Positions 62,337-64,000 of a DNA stretch of 64,000 bases are shown here, piece after piece. The position numbers were made by a program, and so were the translations under genes. The DNA lies in contig OZ038384.1 in assembly GCA_964036045.1 (NCBI GenBank), forward strand, positions 23,613,000 through 23,676,999, written 5' to 3'. The stretch is from Eutreptiella sp. 'Long Island Sound 2002'. Lineage: Eukaryota; Euglenozoa; Euglenophyceae; Eutreptiales; Eutreptiaceae. Every line of letters begins with the position of its first letter. Position 1 is the stretch's first letter. The notes beneath the pieces are model-generated. The model did no database searches. It had not been told where the DNA came from and worked only from the letters and a program-made list of their open reading frames with translations.

Positions 62337-64000
62337 TAGTACCCCACTAGTACCAGGACCTGCCAGGGGGGTTCTCGAAGCACCTACAAGACGCCCTCTT
62401 CCCACCGTGGATCATCGGGCGCGGCTCCATGACCGCGTGGGAGGCGCCCATTGTGGGTGAGGAATGGGCGCGCAGGTGGAGCCGGTGGTGCGCCGCCACG
62501 CGCGCCCCGGAAACCCCTGCGCAACGATACCCCACCATCCCGCGCGAGGGATGGGGGCCGGACACCCGGCTGAGACCCACCGTGATCCGCGGGGCGGGAC
62601 GTGACCACCCGTGGGACACGGCGACGGGGGAATGGCTGCAAGCGGCCCCGGGGCCGCAAACAGGATGGACTGGGGACCTGTCCTCACTCGTCAGGACACC
62701 CGCCAACGTACTCCGGGCTACGGAGATACGCAAATGGGGACACCCCGCGGCCGCCGTCTGGTGGCACCCCCCAGAGGACGGGGCCGCCCAGCTCGCCGTG
62801 GTGCACTTCAAAGCTGGGGGGCCGGTATACGACGACGCCCTGTCCCGGCTGAGCGACACCCAGGGGCCCTTGCTCCTCATGCTCCCCACCGACATTGCAG
62901 CCGCGCTGCGCCAGGACCTGGACGCCTGCGAAGGGCTGCGAGTGGGATGGGAGGCAGTCGCAGATGGCACCCTGCTGGCCCTCCTCCACCGAGACGCCGA
63001 GAACAGGTGCCAATGGGATGCGCTGACGCCCCACCTCACCGGGCGCCACATGTACATGGCAACCCCCCCCCAGGGGCACCCCCGCCCGGGGTGGGACGAC
63101 CTCATCGCCGCCTTCCACGACCACGGGATTCTCCCCGACGACACGTGGCGGGAGGTCCAGCGGAAGACCCTCGGCAGGGACTACCGGCGCCGCATCCGCG
63201 CCCGCCTGCTGGAGATCCGGGACCCCCTCCGACAGAGTCGGGACGACCTCTGGCTCCGCCATCTCGACCCTTGGTCGCCGCCCTCCCACCTCCCACACAC
63301 CTGCCGGCTCTGCGGGGAATGTGACACGGTGTCCTTCGCAGCGTCGACAGGCGCCAACAGGTGCGCGAGGTGCGCCCAGGTGGCCGCGTGCCCCTGGCCC
63401 GAACCTCCCGCAGGCCCGCGCAGGCGCACAGAGGAGGAGGCCCTGCACTGGCGCATCGAGGGGGCACAAGCCCCCTCGCACGAACGCGCGGGCCCCGCTG
63501 GCGCTGCCCTTCTGTGGATCCACGTGCACCTGCTGGACCCCACATCCGTTGCGCACCTGCCGCCGCCCTTTGCAGAACCTGCAGTACCATGCCACGCCGA
63601 CGGGGGGATGGGCCGGGACACGCCAGAGCCCGCCGCAACGCGCAGGAGGCGGCTGTCCGGGGCCTGGTGGCGGACGCGGTGGAGGGGGCCCACGAGCTGC
63701 ACGCTGCCGCACGGCGTGACCTGACGGGCAGTGCGAGGGCTTTCCTCAACGAGACCGCCCTCCCGGCCGTCCGCGCCCTGAACGGAGCAGGGGCTTCTAC
63801 GCTGCTCCTGGCGATGCCCTACCGCCCTACCGCCACCCCCACAATTCCAAGCCAAGTAGGGGGGAACCGGGACTGGACCGCCCCCCCCCCAAGCACGCCA
63901 GACGGAGCAAGGGACCAGGGCAGGACACGCGGAGGGGGACGGACCACGTGGAACGGCCCTATCAGCGCCGGGTGCCGGGACCACGCGACGTGCGCACGCC
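62337..64000 (+). mobile_element. LINE E, internally deleted copy of the C/D family
   Basis: From 62337 to about 63818 it is almost identical to LINE D 56961-58463, differing by scattered substitutions and a 31-bp deletion near 63560 (between the repeats of CCGCCG after CACCTG). At about 63818 it jumps to sequence that matches LINE C's 3' untranslated region (63846-64000 versus 36290-36150, minus strand). It therefore lacks ORF2 and ORF3 and could only be mobilised in trans. It runs off the end of the window. Confidence 0.85.
62429..63724 (+). pseudogene. Finger-bearing segment of LINE E
   Basis: A 431-codon frame nearly identical to LINE D 57046-58195, including the Cys cluster at about 63301-63395. 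The 31-bp deletion fuses the end of this frame (TSVAHL) to the DNA of the next frame (PPPFAEPAVPCHADGG), so the product would have an artificial C-terminus ending at 63724. Confidence 0.6.

Noticed and set aside
1-64000. Bacterial, viral or organellar origin of the window.
   Set aside because: Nested LINEs, an LTR element, satellites and bimodal composition are typical of a eukaryotic nuclear genome; no operon, tRNA cluster or viral core gene was seen.

Overview
This is a eukaryotic nuclear-type window made almost entirely of transposable elements and satellites. There are no operons, ribosome binding sites or bacterial-style genes, and I recognise no intact host gene, tRNA or rRNA. Base composition is strongly bimodal: AT-richer stretches (1-4146, 5815-8300, 44.6-46.3 kb) alternate with very GC-rich retroelements full of poly-G/poly-C runs. 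A large, retroelement-laden genome (an alga, another plant-lineage organism or a protist) is likely; I cannot name the species.

Layout. (1) 1-4146: AT-rich DNA with the remnant of a coiled-coil protein gene on the minus strand (about 821-2987). (2) 4147-11393, plus strand: a decayed tyrosine-recombinase (DIRS/VIPER-like) retroelement with an Ulp1-like cysteine protease region, recombinase, reverse transcriptase (RT) and RNase H. It is split by 2.5 kb of AT-rich repeat DNA. (3) 11504-35099: a nest of retroelements on the minus strand. LINE A occupies 11504-22461 plus 33546-35099. LINE B (22462-33545) is inserted in it with a perfect 12-bp target-site duplication. A 2.6-kb LTR element (16266-18869, target duplication GGGAC) is also inserted in A. 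(4) 35449-44351: LINE C, minus strand, 5'-truncated and flanked by two 252-bp copies of one sequence. (5) 44584-45840: a satellite of about 187 bp. (6) About 46340-62336: LINE D, plus strand, apparently with its 5' end: a 419-bp monomer array, a gag-like ORF1 with a CCCH finger, then a C2H2 finger, endonuclease, RT, RNase H, a zinc knuckle and downstream ORFs. (7) 62337-64000: LINE E, an internally deleted relative of C and D.

How the genes work together. A and B form one LINE family (3' tail of TAGG repeats, short target duplications). C, D and E form a second, more GC-rich family. In both, the ORF2 modules (apurinic-type endonuclease, RT, RNase H, Cys/His knuckle) would nick the target and copy the RNA. 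The unusual part is the long coding region after RNase H. In A and B it carries a RING-like Cys/His cluster followed by an Ulp1/C48-like cysteine protease region. In C, D and E it carries a comparable Cys cluster and an ORF ending in a basic, nuclear-localisation-like tail. Since the tyrosine-recombinase element also has an Ulp1-like region, ubiquitin/SUMO-related modules recur across unrelated retroelements here.

Most reading frames are broken by frameshifts and isolated in-frame stops, so most copies are probably dead. The most intact genes are the RT and RNase H of LINE B and the single ORF of the LTR element.
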